From: Accumulibacter sp964420975
GTDB lineage: Bacteria; Pseudomonadota; Gammaproteobacteria; Burkholderiales; Rhodocyclaceae
Direction: 5' to 3'
DNA: 64,000 nt
Assembly: GCA_964420975.1 (NCBI GenBank)
Contig: CAYQVH010000021.1
Location: 1 to 64,000, forward strand
Position numbers and translations under genes: made by a program. The notes beneath the pieces were generated by a model. That model searched no databases, was not told the origin of the DNA, and saw nothing but the letters and a program-made list of their open reading frames with translations. This document shows positions 52,419-60,854 of the stretch, in pieces; the first letter of the stretch is position 1, and every line of letters starts with the position of its first letter.

Positions 52419-54677
52419 TCACCGTTTGTACGAGTAGCGGTAGACGTAGCCCTTGTAGCCGTAACGGTAACGCTGACGGCTGACGTTGAGATCGTTGAAG
52501 ACAAAACCGCGAACCTGAACTCCGGCCTGGTGAAGGCGTTTTACCGCCTGCTCCAGCTCGCGCAGCGGGTGTTTGCCGGCACGGGCAACCATCAGCGTCG
52601 CGCCGACGTGACGACCGATGATCGCGGCGTCGGAGACTGCCAGCACCGGCGGCGCGTCGACGATCACGGTGTCGAAACGGGCGGCGAGTTCGCCCAGCAA
52701 CGCGGCAAAACGCGGGTGCATCAGGAGTTCCGACGGATTCGGCGGAATTTGACCGGTGGTGACGACCGCCAGGTTGGGAACCGCCGACGCCTTGAGCAGA
52801 TCGTCTACCCGTGCCTGGCCAGCGACGTACTCGGAAACGCCCAACGCCCGTTCGAGAGCAAACTCCTTGTGGATGTGTCCCCGGCGCAGATCGGCGTCGA
52901 CGATGACGACCCGCTTGCCCGCCTGGGCGAGAACCGCCCCCAGGTTCTTTGAAATGAAGCTCTTGCCCAAGCTGGGGCTGGAGCCGGTGATCAGCAGCGA
53001 ATTGCGCTGCGCGTCAAGCAGCGCAAAGTGCAGCGTCGTGCGCAATCCGCGCAGACTCTCGACCGCATCGTCGTCCGGGTTGAAAACCGCCAGCAGCTCG
53101 CTGCTGCCCGTGCGTTCAGCCTTTCGATGCAGGTCGAGCTCGATCTGGCTGTGCGGCACCGTGGCGTAGACGGGTAGGCCAAGGTGGGACTCGATCGCGT
53201 CGGGGTCTTCGACCACCACCCGCAGCGAACGTAACAGCCAGATGGCAAGAACGCTCAACAGCAGACCGAGCAGCAAGGCGACACCGAGTATCGCCACCGG
53301 CTTCGCTCCGACCGGTTCGCGGCTGACCGCGGCGGCGTCGATGACGCGCACGTCGCCGACCGTCCCCGCCTTGGAAACACGCAGTTGTTGCGCCGTATTC
53401 AGTAACTCGGTGTACAGCTTGTTCGATACTTCGACGTCGCGCGCCAAGCGCAGAACCGTCTGCTGGGTGTCGGGAAGGCGAGCAACGTCGGCTTCGAACT
53501 GTCGCCGACGCTCGTTGAGCCGCTGCAATTTGTTGTCCATCGCCTGAATGCGCGGATGCTCGGACGTGAAGTGCTGGCGTAGTTCGTCGCGCTCCTGCTT
53601 GAGCAAGACCGCGGCGTTCTCGACATCGACCAGAGACTTCAGGATGCCTTGCGTCTCCAGGTTGAGGTCAAGCGAGCCGCGATTCTGGCGGTAGTTGTTG
53701 TACGCCGCCTCTGCACTGTCCACCTGCGCCTTGAGCGCCGGCAACTGGGTTTCCAGAAACTTGAGCGTCTTTTCGGCTTCCGCCGAACGCCGCTCGACGT
53801 TCTGCCGAACGTAGGTATTCAGAATGTCGTCGAGGACGATCCCGATCTCCTCGGCATCTTGACCGGTGAGACCGAGTTCGAGGACTCCCGACTTCTTCCC
53901 GCGTTCCTTGACCGAATAGCGCCGTCGCAAGTCGTCGATGGCCGATTCCATCGACAGACGCAGCAAGCGGAAGCGCGTACCCGGTCTCGCCTTGAGTTCG
54001 GAAACGAAGATCGAATACCCCTGCCCACTCGCCCGCTCGCCCACCCCGCCAGCAAAGAGGCGTTGGTCGTCGCGATCGAAGAGTTCGAACGCCCCGTCTT
54101 CGCCGGTGATCAGCGTCAGCTTCTCGTCGAGCGCCGCCGGCGGCACGTCGAGCGCGTCGACCTTGATTCGCTCGCCGCCCCAGGCAAATCGGGCGAGGCC
54201 AAACCACGGCGAGTTCGGCTCGTCGCCGCGGTAGCGCCGCGCGATGGCGCCGCCGATCAAAGGCAGCGTGCTCGGCTTGGCGACGATGTCGAGCTTGAGT
54301 TTGTTGACGACGCGCCCCAACACCATGCGAGAACTCAGGATCTCGAGTTCGGCCGAAACCGTCGTGTCGTCGCCGAGAAGAGGCTGTAACGCCTTCAGCG
54401 AACCCATTCCCGAACTCTTTTCCTCGACCTGCAGCAAGCCGTCGGCCCGATAGACCGGCGGAGCGATAAACACCCAGGCGAGTCCGCAAGCCAGCGCAAT
54501 CAAGCCGATCACCGCCACCAGCCAGCGATAGTCGACCAACAAGGCGATGACTTCGCCGAGCGTCAGGCTTTGATCTTCGTCGTCGCTCGCCAGCGACTGC
54601 ATCGGCCGAGACGGCCCTTCAAACAACGCACGACTGCCCGCAGCAGCCATGGGAGGCGTGTCGTTTTCCTGGTTCAT
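52419..54677 (-). CDS. Wzc-like tyrosine autokinase and EPS chain-length determinant
   Basis: 752 residues. A Wzz domain starts near residue 38 with TM1 (WLVAVIGLIALACGLAWVFIA), followed by a long periplasmic coiled-coil region and TM2 near residue 475. A cytoplasmic BY-kinase domain follows with Walker A GSSPSLGKSF and Walker A' VVIVDADLRRG. The C-terminal tail is Tyr-rich (YRYGYKGYVYRYSYKR), the usual autophosphorylation cluster. It controls polymer length and export with Wza, and Wzb (encoded two genes upstream) dephosphorylates it. Last gene of the EPS run on this strand. Confidence 0.93.
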   Translation of the reverse strand: MNQENDTPPMAAAGSRALFEGPSRPMQSLASDDEDQSLTLGEVIALLVDYRWLVAVIGLIALACGLAWVFIAPPVYRADGLLQVEEKSSGMGSLKALQPLLGDDTTVSAELEILSSRMVLGRVVNKLKLDIVAKPSTLPLIGGAIARRYRGDEPNSPWFGLARFAWGGERIKVDALDVPPAALDEKLTLITGEDGAFELFDRDDQRLFAGGVGERASGQGYSIFVSELKARPGTRFRLLRLSMESAIDDLRRRYSVKERGKKSGVLELGLTGQDAEEIGIVLDDILNTYVRQNVERRSAEAEKTLKFLETQLPALKAQVDSAEAAYNNYRQNRGSLDLNLETQGILKSLVDVENAAVLLKQERDELRQHFTSEHPRIQAMDNKLQRLNERRRQFEADVARLPDTQQTVLRLARDVEVSNKLYTELLNTAQQLRVSKAGTVGDVRVIDAAAVSREPVGAKPVAILGVALLLGLLLSVLAIWLLRSLRVVVEDPDAIESHLGLPVYATVPHSQIELDLHRKAERTGSSELLAVFNPDDDAVESLRGLRTTLHFALLDAQRNSLLITGSSPSLGKSFISKNLGAVLAQAGKRVVIVDADLRRGHIHKEFALERALGVSEYVAGQARVDDLLKASAVPNLAVVTTGQIPPNPSELLMHPRFAALLGELAARFDTVIVDAPPVLAVSDAAIIGRHVGATLMVARAGKHPLRELEQAVKRLHQAGVQVRGFVFNDLNVSRQRYRYGYKGYVYRYSYKR

Positions 54678-54784
54678 GCATCATCCGAAAAGAGGTTCGC
54701 AACGCCGTCAAACCACGTCGACCGTAACCCACGACGGTCGCGCGGACAACGCCTGCGCTTCGCCACGCCGAGTCGCGGCGCCGA

Positions 54785-55984
54785 TCAGTACGGCGGTTGC
54801 CGCGCACCGAACAAGGGGAATTGCGTCTGGCTGATGAGATTGAGCATCGTCGCCGTCGGCAGGATGTTGGCAATGACGCGCTGCCAGCGTACGACAGCGG
54901 CCGCGTCGACGTAAACGATGTCGCGCGGACGCATGGGAAAGCGATCGGCGAGCAACATCGCGTCCGGCAAACGCGAATCGAGGTGAAACACTTCGGGGGT
55001 CTCGGTATTGCCGCGCATGACGTAGATCCAGCGTGGGTCCGAGGTATTCTGGTTGATGTAGCCGGCGTCACTGAGCGCCTCGGCAAGCGTCGATCGCTTC
55101 TTGTTCATCACCAGCGAACCCGGGCGAGTCACTTCACCGAGAACAAAGATTTTGTTGTAACTACGGTCAGCGACGTTGACGATGTCGCCGTGCTCGAGCA
55201 GAACGTTCTGCTCGGTTGCCCCGAAGTCGTACATCGCCTGGATGTCAACCAGGTAGGTCGAGCCACGACGGGTCAACAGGACACGGCTGAAGTCCGCTTC
55301 CGCCGTGAAGCCTCCGGCCCGGTTGACCGCCTCGAGGACAGTCATCGGAACATCGGTCACCTGCTGAATTCCCGGCTTTGCGACTTCACCGACGACATAC
55401 ACCTGTTGACTGCGAAAAGCGACCATCCGCACGTCGAGCTGTACCTTCTCAATAAACTTCGCGAGCTTGGTCGACAGCAGGTTGCGCACGTCGCTGGTCG
55501 TCTTGCCTTGAACCTTGAGGACGCCTGCGTAGGGGAAAAAGATCGTCCCGTCATCGGCGACGACCGTACCCGCCTGCTCGGCGGTGCGGAAGCTACCGGC
55601 CGGGATGGTCAGCTCCGGATGGTCCCAGACGATGATCGAGATAATGTCACCGGGACCGAGGCGATACTCGGGAACCGGCTTCCCTTCGGCGCTGCCTGGT
55701 CGCGGATTCCCGCTCCCGGCGGCCTTGGCGCCCGAGGTGCCGTCACCGATCGGCGGTCGCGCCGCCTTGAAAAGATCGATGATCAGTTCAGCGGTAATCG
55801 GCTTGATCTTGACGTTGGACGGCGCGAGGACGTCCCCCTGCTGCACGGGCAAGCGGACGTCCGACTCGTCACGGAACGCATAGCCTTGGTTCCCGGGGAC
55901 GATCATGCAGCCAGCAAGCACGCACGCCACCAGCAGCAGCAAGGCGTGCCGGAACCCACCAGACACCGCAGACGACCAACTCAT
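54785..55984 (-). CDS. Wza-like outer-membrane polysaccharide export lipoprotein
   Basis: 399 residues. The lipoprotein signal has lipobox LAGC near residue 26 (HALLLLVACVLAGC). A Poly_export domain follows (EYRLGPGDIISIIVWDHPEL, DDGTIFFPYAGVLKVQGKTT), then two SLBB beta-grasp repeats (QVYVVGEVAKPGIQQV and IFVLGEVTRPGSLVM). The C-terminal segment probably forms the outer-membrane helix. I chose MSWSSAVSG because the signal peptide then has normal length; an ATG 12 codons upstream (56020) is open. It lies between wzc and wzb, matching EPS export loci. Confidence 0.92.
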   Translation of the reverse strand: MSWSSAVSGGFRHALLLLVACVLAGCMIVPGNQGYAFRDESDVRLPVQQGDVLAPSNVKIKPITAELIIDLFKAARPPIGDGTSGAKAAGSGNPRPGSAEGKPVPEYRLGPGDIISIIVWDHPELTIPAGSFRTAEQAGTVVADDGTIFFPYAGVLKVQGKTTSDVRNLLSTKLAKFIEKVQLDVRMVAFRSQQVYVVGEVAKPGIQQVTDVPMTVLEAVNRAGGFTAEADFSRVLLTRRGSTYLVDIQAMYDFGATEQNVLLEHGDIVNVADRSYNKIFVLGEVTRPGSLVMNKKRSTLAEALSDAGYINQNTSDPRWIYVMRGNTETPEVFHLDSRLPDAMLLADRFPMRPRDIVYVDAAAVVRWQRVIANILPTATMLNLISQTQFPLFGARQPPY

Positions 55985-56135
55985 GTCAAAGTCCCGTTTT
56001 GCTTCATCGCCCACTCCCATCGCTGACCCTTTGATTTAAGGCAAGCCAGCGCAGTTTACAACGGGTACGAGGCAAGCGCCAACCACGCCGGCCCGGCCAC
56101 GGAAGGCTACCCCTGGGGCGCGCTCGCCTCGCTCG

Positions 56136-56579
56136 TCAGGCGCACAGCTTTCGCACCCACGGATCGAGCGCTGCTTCGATCCGTCGCAGCGCCTCGGCGT
56201 GCGCAGCGTCGCCGCGCAAGTAGGGATCCGGGATCTCGGTCTGCGTCCAGTGCCCAAGCAGGAAGGTCTTGCCGCGCGCAGCCGGGTCGACTGCGACGAC
56301 GGCGTCGCGGTGGTGTCGCTCCATGACCAGGATCAGATCCGCCCAACGCAGGCGTTGCCGAGTCAACTGACTCGCCCGGTGCTGGCTGAGATCGACGCCG
56401 CGCAACAGCAGCAAGGCCCGCGTCGTCTCCTCTACGGGATGATTCACCAAGGCCCCCGTTCCCGCCGAGCAGGTCTCGATGGCTCGACCCACCTCACCGA
56501 CGCGTTGGCGGAGCAGGAATTCAGCCGCCGGACTGCGACAGATGTTACCGGTGCACACGGTGAGCACTTTTCTGAACAT
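56136..56579 (-). CDS. Wzb-like low-molecular-weight protein tyrosine phosphatase
   Basis: 147 residues. The P-loop CTGNICRS lies at the N-terminus (MFRKVLTVCTGNICRSP) and the general-acid loop is DPYLRGD. It dephosphorylates the Wzc tyrosine tail, letting the kinase cycle during polymer synthesis. A GTG one codon upstream of the ATG is also possible. It begins 10 bp after the stop of the WecA-like gene and is followed by a 150-bp gap before wza. Confidence 0.93.
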   Translation of the reverse strand: MFRKVLTVCTGNICRSPAAEFLLRQRVGEVGRAIETCSAGTGALVNHPVEETTRALLLLRGVDLSQHRASQLTRQRLRWADLILVMERHHRDAVVAVDPAARGKTFLLGHWTQTEIPDPYLRGDAAHAEALRRIEAALDPWVRKLCA

Positions 56580-56588
56580 CACGCGCTT

Positions 56589-58118
56589 TCAGGCCGGCGG
56601 CACGCTGACCTCGAACCCGACTGGCGCTCCAGCCAGCAAATCATCGCCGCTTTCCGCCGAGTAGACGAGGACACTGCGTGCACCGCGCCGCTCGCCGCCA
56701 GCGTTCCCGTCTCCAGCGCCCGAGTGCGGCCAACTCCCCGCCGCATCGAGCTCGTCACGACGACCCAGGAAGAGGCGAACGAATACGCCGCCGAAAGCCG
56801 AAAGACGGCGCCGCAAGCGCCTCGCGTCACGATGAACGAAGCCGATCAGCTGATCATTTCCTTCAACCGGCACATGCACCACGCAGTAGAAATCGCGTCC
56901 ATCCCCCGTCCCGCGCTCGGTCTGGTAGACACTGACCTGATAGCCGTAGCGGTTGCCGAGAACGCCAGCCACGTGGCCCAGGATCTCGCGATACTGTTCG
57001 AGCCGCAAATAGCCGACAAAAATGCCGCTGACCTGAATCGTGGACAAGCCAAGGCGACGATTCAGTCGCTCGAGCCAGGGAATGAATCGCCACGGTCTGG
57101 CGACCAGCAGCAGGTAAAACGCAAAGGCCAACAGAAACAGCCAGAACATTAGGTACTCGGGAGCCCCGAGCAGCAGCCCGGCAATGCCGATGGCACCCAT
57201 GACGATCTGCATCAAGAAGGCAAGCGAAACAATGTCGGGAACGCGGTAGCCGGCACGCAGGAAAAGGTGATGCAGATGACTGCGATCCGCCCGAAACGGC
57301 GACTTGCCGAGCCAAAGGCGCCGCAGCATGACGCCGACCGTATCCATCAGCGGCAACGCGAAAAGCCACAGGGCCGTAACCGGCGTCATCATCGGCTGCG
57401 TACCTTGCGACAGGGAAATGAACAGCCACGCGAGAACGAAGCCGAGCAACATGCTGCCATTGTCGCCGAGAAACACTCGTGCTCGGCGATTCCCCGGATA
57501 CCGCAGGTTGTAGACCAGAAAGCCTCCGACTCCCCCCATCACCGCCAGCAGCAGAATAGCGGCGCCGTTCTGCTGCTGCTGGGCAATCGCCGCCATCAAG
57601 GCGAGACTGGCGAAACTGACCGACCCGGAAAGTCCGTCGATACCGTCAATCATGTTGACGGCGTTGATCAGTCCGATGGTGGCAATCACGGTCAAGGGTA
57701 TCGCCATCGCACCGAGATCTACCCCCTCGCCAGGCCACAGTTCGCCGAGTGAATGCAACTCCATCCCGCCGAGGATGATCGCCGACAAGGCGACGACGGC
57801 TTGTACCAACAAGCGGGACTTGAAACTGAAATGCCAGATGTCGTCGGCGAGGCCAATGCAGAAAATCGCCACCGCACCCGTCAGAACGCCTTTGAGCGCC
57901 ACGGCTCCGGTGGTGATCAGCGAACGGTCGACCAGATAATCGACCACGACCAGCACCGCCACAATGCCGAAACCGCCGACGAACGGCGTGCTCGCCTCGT
58001 GTTGTTTGTGCCCGCCGGGGCTGTCCATGATGCCGAGCCGGTCGGCGACGACCATGCCAAACCGAATGGCGACGACGGAAATCGCCACGCACACGCCAAA
58101 AAGAACGGCCTGGTTCAC
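56589..58118 (-). CDS. WecA/MraY-like undecaprenyl-phosphate sugar-phosphate transferase with extra C-terminal domain
   Basis: 509 residues from a GTG preceded by GGAGGT. The first ~340 form about eleven TM helices with SPGGHKQHEASTPFVGG, the catalytic GLADDIWHFSFKSRL, AVNMIDGIDGLSG and a cytoplasmic HLHHLF loop, all typical of the polyprenyl-phosphate N-acetylhexosamine-1-phosphate transferase family. It starts repeat-unit assembly on the lipid carrier. The C-terminal ~165 residues are a soluble, partly disordered extension absent from standard WecA, and I do not recognise it. Wzb follows 10 bp downstream. Confidence 0.88.
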   Translation of the reverse strand: MNQAVLFGVCVAISVVAIRFGMVVADRLGIMDSPGGHKQHEASTPFVGGFGIVAVLVVVDYLVDRSLITTGAVALKGVLTGAVAIFCIGLADDIWHFSFKSRLLVQAVVALSAIILGGMELHSLGELWPGEGVDLGAMAIPLTVIATIGLINAVNMIDGIDGLSGSVSFASLALMAAIAQQQQNGAAILLLAVMGGVGGFLVYNLRYPGNRRARVFLGDNGSMLLGFVLAWLFISLSQGTQPMMTPVTALWLFALPLMDTVGVMLRRLWLGKSPFRADRSHLHHLFLRAGYRVPDIVSLAFLMQIVMGAIGIAGLLLGAPEYLMFWLFLLAFAFYLLLVARPWRFIPWLERLNRRLGLSTIQVSGIFVGYLRLEQYREILGHVAGVLGNRYGYQVSVYQTERGTGDGRDFYCVVHVPVEGNDQLIGFVHRDARRLRRRLSAFGGVFVRLFLGRRDELDAAGSWPHSGAGDGNAGGERRGARSVLVYSAESGDDLLAGAPVGFEVSVPPA

Positions 58119-58223
58119 GACCACCTCCGAGTGCTGCCAGCACAGAACGAGCAAGCCGAGGACGAAACACCCCCTTGCCTTGACGACAATCGAGCAGAGA
58201 GGGCGAACCGATCGCTACGTACA

Positions 58224-58247
58224 GCGCCGGCGTCCAAACGCCGGCGC
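58224..58247 (-). terminator. GC-rich hairpin downstream of the PEP-CTERM gene at 58264
   Basis: GCGCCGGCGT and ACGCCGGCGC form a 10-bp stem with a CCAA loop, 16 bp past the stop. There is no U-tract, so termination may be partial or the hairpin may protect the 3' end. It separates the PEP-CTERM unit from the EPS genes. Confidence 0.5.
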
Positions 58248-58263
58248 GCACGCTACGCGGGGC

Positions 58264-59103
58264 TTAGAGGCGGCGACGTCCCAGACAAAGGCCGAGCAGA
58301 CCCACGCCGAAGAGCGCTAGCGCCGCGGGCTCGGGAATGGCAATGTCGAAATTGCCGGTGAAGGAGACGCCGTCAGGTCCGGACACGCCGGACGGCGTCG
58401 CGAAGAAACCGTAGGCATAGCCGCTGGCCGTACCAAAGGTGTACTTGACGACCTCACTCGCCTGCAACCCGTTGGGCAGATCGACTCCAAAGACGCGTTC
58501 AAGAAAGCCCGTCGCGTTCAGAAAGCCGGCGAGACCCAGGTGTACCTTGTTGGCAAAAATGTTGACGTAGGAGAGGTTCGGATCACTGAGCAGTTGCCAG
58601 GGTGCCAACCCGCCCAGCGTAGCGGCCGGCGAAAAAAACTCGTTCAGCGCGTCAGCCATCTGGTCGTCGCTCAGCGTTCCCAGACCTGCCCGGTTCGCAG
58701 CGCCCTGAATATACTGCTTGGCCAGCGTGTTGCCGCCATCGGTCCAGTCGCCGAGTTGCAAACTGCTGAGTGTCAGACCATGACCCAAGCCGTCGCTCCC
58801 GCTCAGCGTACTCACCGCCCCAAAACCAGGCACCACGCCGCCGCCGAAGCGGTTCAGCTCGACGTTACCGCCGGGCGCCGCCGGCCCCGCAGAGCCGTCA
58901 GAGAGCACCGCCTGCGCCGCAGGCAGGGCCGCCCCGGCGGCGGCCGCCGGAAACGACGTGGCAGTCAGCACCGGGCCACCGCTCCAGACGATCGTGCCAC
59001 CCGATACGCTGTCGAGGATCATCGGCACCGCCGACGCGTTCGCCGACGCCATCACCGCAACCACAGCCAACGCCACCCTTCTCTTACCCATTAATTCAGC
59101 CAT
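58264..59103 (-). CDS. PEP-CTERM sorting domain protein, 279 aa
   Basis: The N-terminal signal (MGKRRVALAVVAVMASANASA) is preceded by four extra residues (MAEL). The mature part is Gly/Ala-rich with no named domain; segments include GGGVVPGFGAVSTLSGSDGL and NIFANKVHLGLAGFLN. The C-terminus IPEPAALALFGVGLLGLCLGRRR is a PEP-CTERM signal recognised by exosortase. AAGGAG lies 7 bp before ATG 59103, which decides the start. A sigma-54 promoter lies about 150 bp upstream with an inverted repeat behind it. It stands directly upstream of the EPS genes, fitting surface or matrix delivery. Confidence 0.9.
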   Translation of the reverse strand: MAELMGKRRVALAVVAVMASANASAVPMILDSVSGGTIVWSGGPVLTATSFPAAAAGAALPAAQAVLSDGSAGPAAPGGNVELNRFGGGVVPGFGAVSTLSGSDGLGHGLTLSSLQLGDWTDGGNTLAKQYIQGAANRAGLGTLSDDQMADALNEFFSPAATLGGLAPWQLLSDPNLSYVNIFANKVHLGLAGFLNATGFLERVFGVDLPNGLQASEVVKYTFGTASGYAYGFFATPSGVSGPDGVSFTGNFDIAIPEPAALALFGVGLLGLCLGRRRL

Positions 59104-59251
59104 ATAAAAACTCCTTTCAGATCAATCATCCGCATCATCGGAAACCGGCTTGCCGGCAAGGGAACGACACCGCGAAGTCCCCAACCCAAGCCGACACTAG
59201 CAAGCCAAACCGTGCCGCCCGTACCAAAAAAGCAAAAACTATTGATTTAAG

Positions 59252-59267
59252 AGCAAAATTTGTGCCG
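59252..59267 (-). promoter_or_regulatory. Sigma-54 (RpoN) promoter of the PEP-CTERM gene at 58264
   Basis: The minus strand reads CGGCACAAATTTTGCT. GG and GC are ten bases apart and 9 of the 12 fixed positions of TGGCACG-N4-TTGCW fit, including GGCAC and TTGCT except for the flanking bases. The predicted leader before the ATG at 59103 is about 135 nt. Confidence 0.65.
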
Positions 59268-59330
59268 CGCCTAAAAGTGTGAGAAAAATCAAGGACCTAG
59301 CGACCGCGGTCGGCGTCTCGGGACGATCGG

Positions 59331-59347
59331 TGTAAAATTTTTCGACA
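59331..59347. promoter_or_regulatory. Inverted-repeat operator, probable enhancer site for a sigma-54 activator (copy 2)
   Basis: TGTAAAATTTTTCGACA lies 64 bp upstream of the sigma-54 element. It matches the copy at 25445-25461 at 15 of 17 positions, and at 19 of 22 with flanks. The distance to the promoter differs from copy 1 by 11 bp, about one helical turn, so both sit on the same face of the DNA. Confidence 0.7.
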
Positions 59348-59598
59348 GATCTGCAGGTCGAACGACCGCAGTGACGGCGGCTCCGCTCGCTTCCTGGAGG
59401 CGCACGCCAAGACCCGATAGAGACCCCGCCGGCTCGAACGGAGCGCTCAAACCGCCTTAAATCAATCGGGTGATCCCGGTCCGCGAGGGATTTCGCGGCT
59501 CTCCCGGCGAGATGGACGCGCGGCTTGTCGACCTTCAGGCGGCGTGATTGGCGCGCTTGGCAGGGGAGCTGCGGACCGCGCTAGTGGGCGCTCGAGCT

Positions 59599-59617
59599 AC
59601 CCCGTCGAAGATGGGGT
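59599..59617 (-). terminator. Weak hairpin downstream of apaG
   Basis: ACCCCATC and GACGGGGT on the minus strand pair around a TTC loop with one wobble, starting 19 bp after the apaG stop. No U-tract follows. Confidence 0.3.
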
Positions 59618-59635
59618 CGGTCCGGTCTTGACCGC

Positions 59636-60019
59636 TTAGTGCAGCACGTGCGGCACGGCGAGTGTGAACTCGGGGATTCTGACCTCGAATGACTGACCGT
59701 CCACAGCGGTCATCTGGTAGCTGCCGCGCATCGTTCCCACCGGCGTATCGAGTTGGCAGCCACTCATATAGACGAACGTTTCCCCCGGTTGCAGTAGCGG
59801 CTGCCGGCCGACCACACCCAGACCACGTACCTCCTGCACTTCACCGGTCGCGTCGGTGATGATCCAGTGGCGTGAAATGAGCTGCGCCGCCACGGTGCCG
59901 ACGTTCTCGATCGTGATCGTGTACGCGAAGACGTATACGTCCTTCGCCGGGTCCGATTGCTCGGCAACATAATGCGGCGCCGCACTCACGGCGACCTCGT
60001 ATTTCTTGTCCTCACCCAT
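59636..60019 (-). CDS. apaG: ApaG (Co2+/Mg2+ efflux-associated FN3-fold protein)
   Basis: 127 residues, the normal ApaG length. The N-terminus is KYEVAVSAAPHYVAEQSDPA; the middle has ENVGTVAAQLISRHWIITDA and GVVGRQPLLQPGETFVYMSGC; the C-terminus has GTMRGSYQMTAVDGQSFEVRIPEF. The single fibronectin-III-like domain is known; its molecular function is unclear, though it is linked to magnesium/cobalt resistance and to Ap4A genes. The ATG at 60019 begins the conserved domain. It is divergent from rpe, with about 145 bp between them. Confidence 0.93.
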   Translation of the reverse strand: MGEDKKYEVAVSAAPHYVAEQSDPAKDVYVFAYTITIENVGTVAAQLISRHWIITDATGEVQEVRGLGVVGRQPLLQPGETFVYMSGCQLDTPVGTMRGSYQMTAVDGQSFEVRIPEFTLAVPHVLH

Positions 60020-60164
60020 GTGAGTTGGTTGTCCCGAACGCCAAAGACACCATTCCACACCAAACCAAAGAGGCTGGCAAGGGTACTCGGTGCGGCGTCT
60101 TCGCCTACCGTCGGCAGCCGCTTTGGCGGTAAAATAAACCCTGTTCTTTCAATGGATTCCAATC

Positions 60165-60854
60165 ATGTATGTGATCGCACCGAGTCTCCTCTCCGCCGAC
60201 TTCGCGCGTCTCGGCGACGAAGTCGCCAACGTCGTCGCCGCTGGCGCCGACTGGATACACTTCGACGTCATGGACAATCACTACGTCCCCAACCTCACCG
60301 TCGGCCCCCTGGTCTGCGCCGCGATCCGACCGTTGACCCAGGCACCGATCGACGTGCACCTAATGGTCCGGCCGGTTGACCGCCTGATTCCCGACTTCGC
60401 GCGCGCCGGCGCCAATCTGATCACCTTTCACCCGGAAGCGTCTGACCACGTCGATCGTACGCTGGCGCTGATTCGCGAGCACGGCTGTCAGGCGGGCCTG
60501 GTTTTCAATCCGGCGACACCGCTCGACTACATGGACTACGTCCTCGACAAACTCGACCTCGTTCTGCTGATGAGCGTCAACCCGGGCTTCGGCGGACAAA
60601 CCTTCCTCCCGTCGGTGTTGGCCAAGTTGCGCGTCGCGCGCCATCGAATCGACGCCTACCAGGCGATGAGCGGACGGCGAATCCGCATCGAGGTGGACGG
60701 CGGCGTCAAAGTGGACAACATCGCCGAAATCGCTCGCGCCGGAGCCGACACCTTTGTCGCCGGCTCGGCGATCTTCGGCGCCGCGCAAGCGGACGACCCG
60801 CATCGCTACGACTCGGTGATGACTGCCTTGCGCCGGCAACTGGCCGACGCATGA
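60165..60854 (+). CDS. rpe: Rpe, ribulose-phosphate 3-epimerase
   Basis: A 229-residue TIM barrel that interconverts ribulose 5-phosphate and xylulose 5-phosphate in the pentose phosphate or Calvin pathway. Motifs are IAPSLLSADFARLGDEV, DWIHFDVMDNHYVPNLT with metal-binding His and Asp, LLMSVNPGFGGQTF and IRIEVDGGVKVDNI. The TGA overlaps the ATG of gph. Rpe-gph-trpE is a common betaproteobacterial order. Confidence 0.97.
   Translation: MYVIAPSLLSADFARLGDEVANVVAAGADWIHFDVMDNHYVPNLTVGPLVCAAIRPLTQAPIDVHLMVRPVDRLIPDFARAGANLITFHPEASDHVDRTLALIREHGCQAGLVFNPATPLDYMDYVLDKLDLVLLMSVNPGFGGQTFLPSVLAKLRVARHRIDAYQAMSGRRIRIEVDGGVKVDNIAEIARAGADTFVAGSAIFGAAQADDPHRYDSVMTALRRQLADA

Larger units (their letters stand above)
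59104..59635. other. Regulatory intergenic region between the PEP-CTERM and apaG genes
   Basis: About 530 bp with no gene recognised. It contains the leader, sigma-54 promoter and operator of the PEP-CTERM gene (described separately) and a hairpin near the apaG end. An 11-bp inverted repeat, ATTGATTTAAG at 59241-59251 and CTTAAATCAAT at 59456-59466, flanks the promoter and operator. Confidence 0.6.

Noticed and set aside
55985..56100. Sigma-54 promoter and shared operator before wza
   Set aside because: A TTGC followed by TTAAATCAA is present, but no GG lies ten bases upstream and the TGT...ACA operator is absent.
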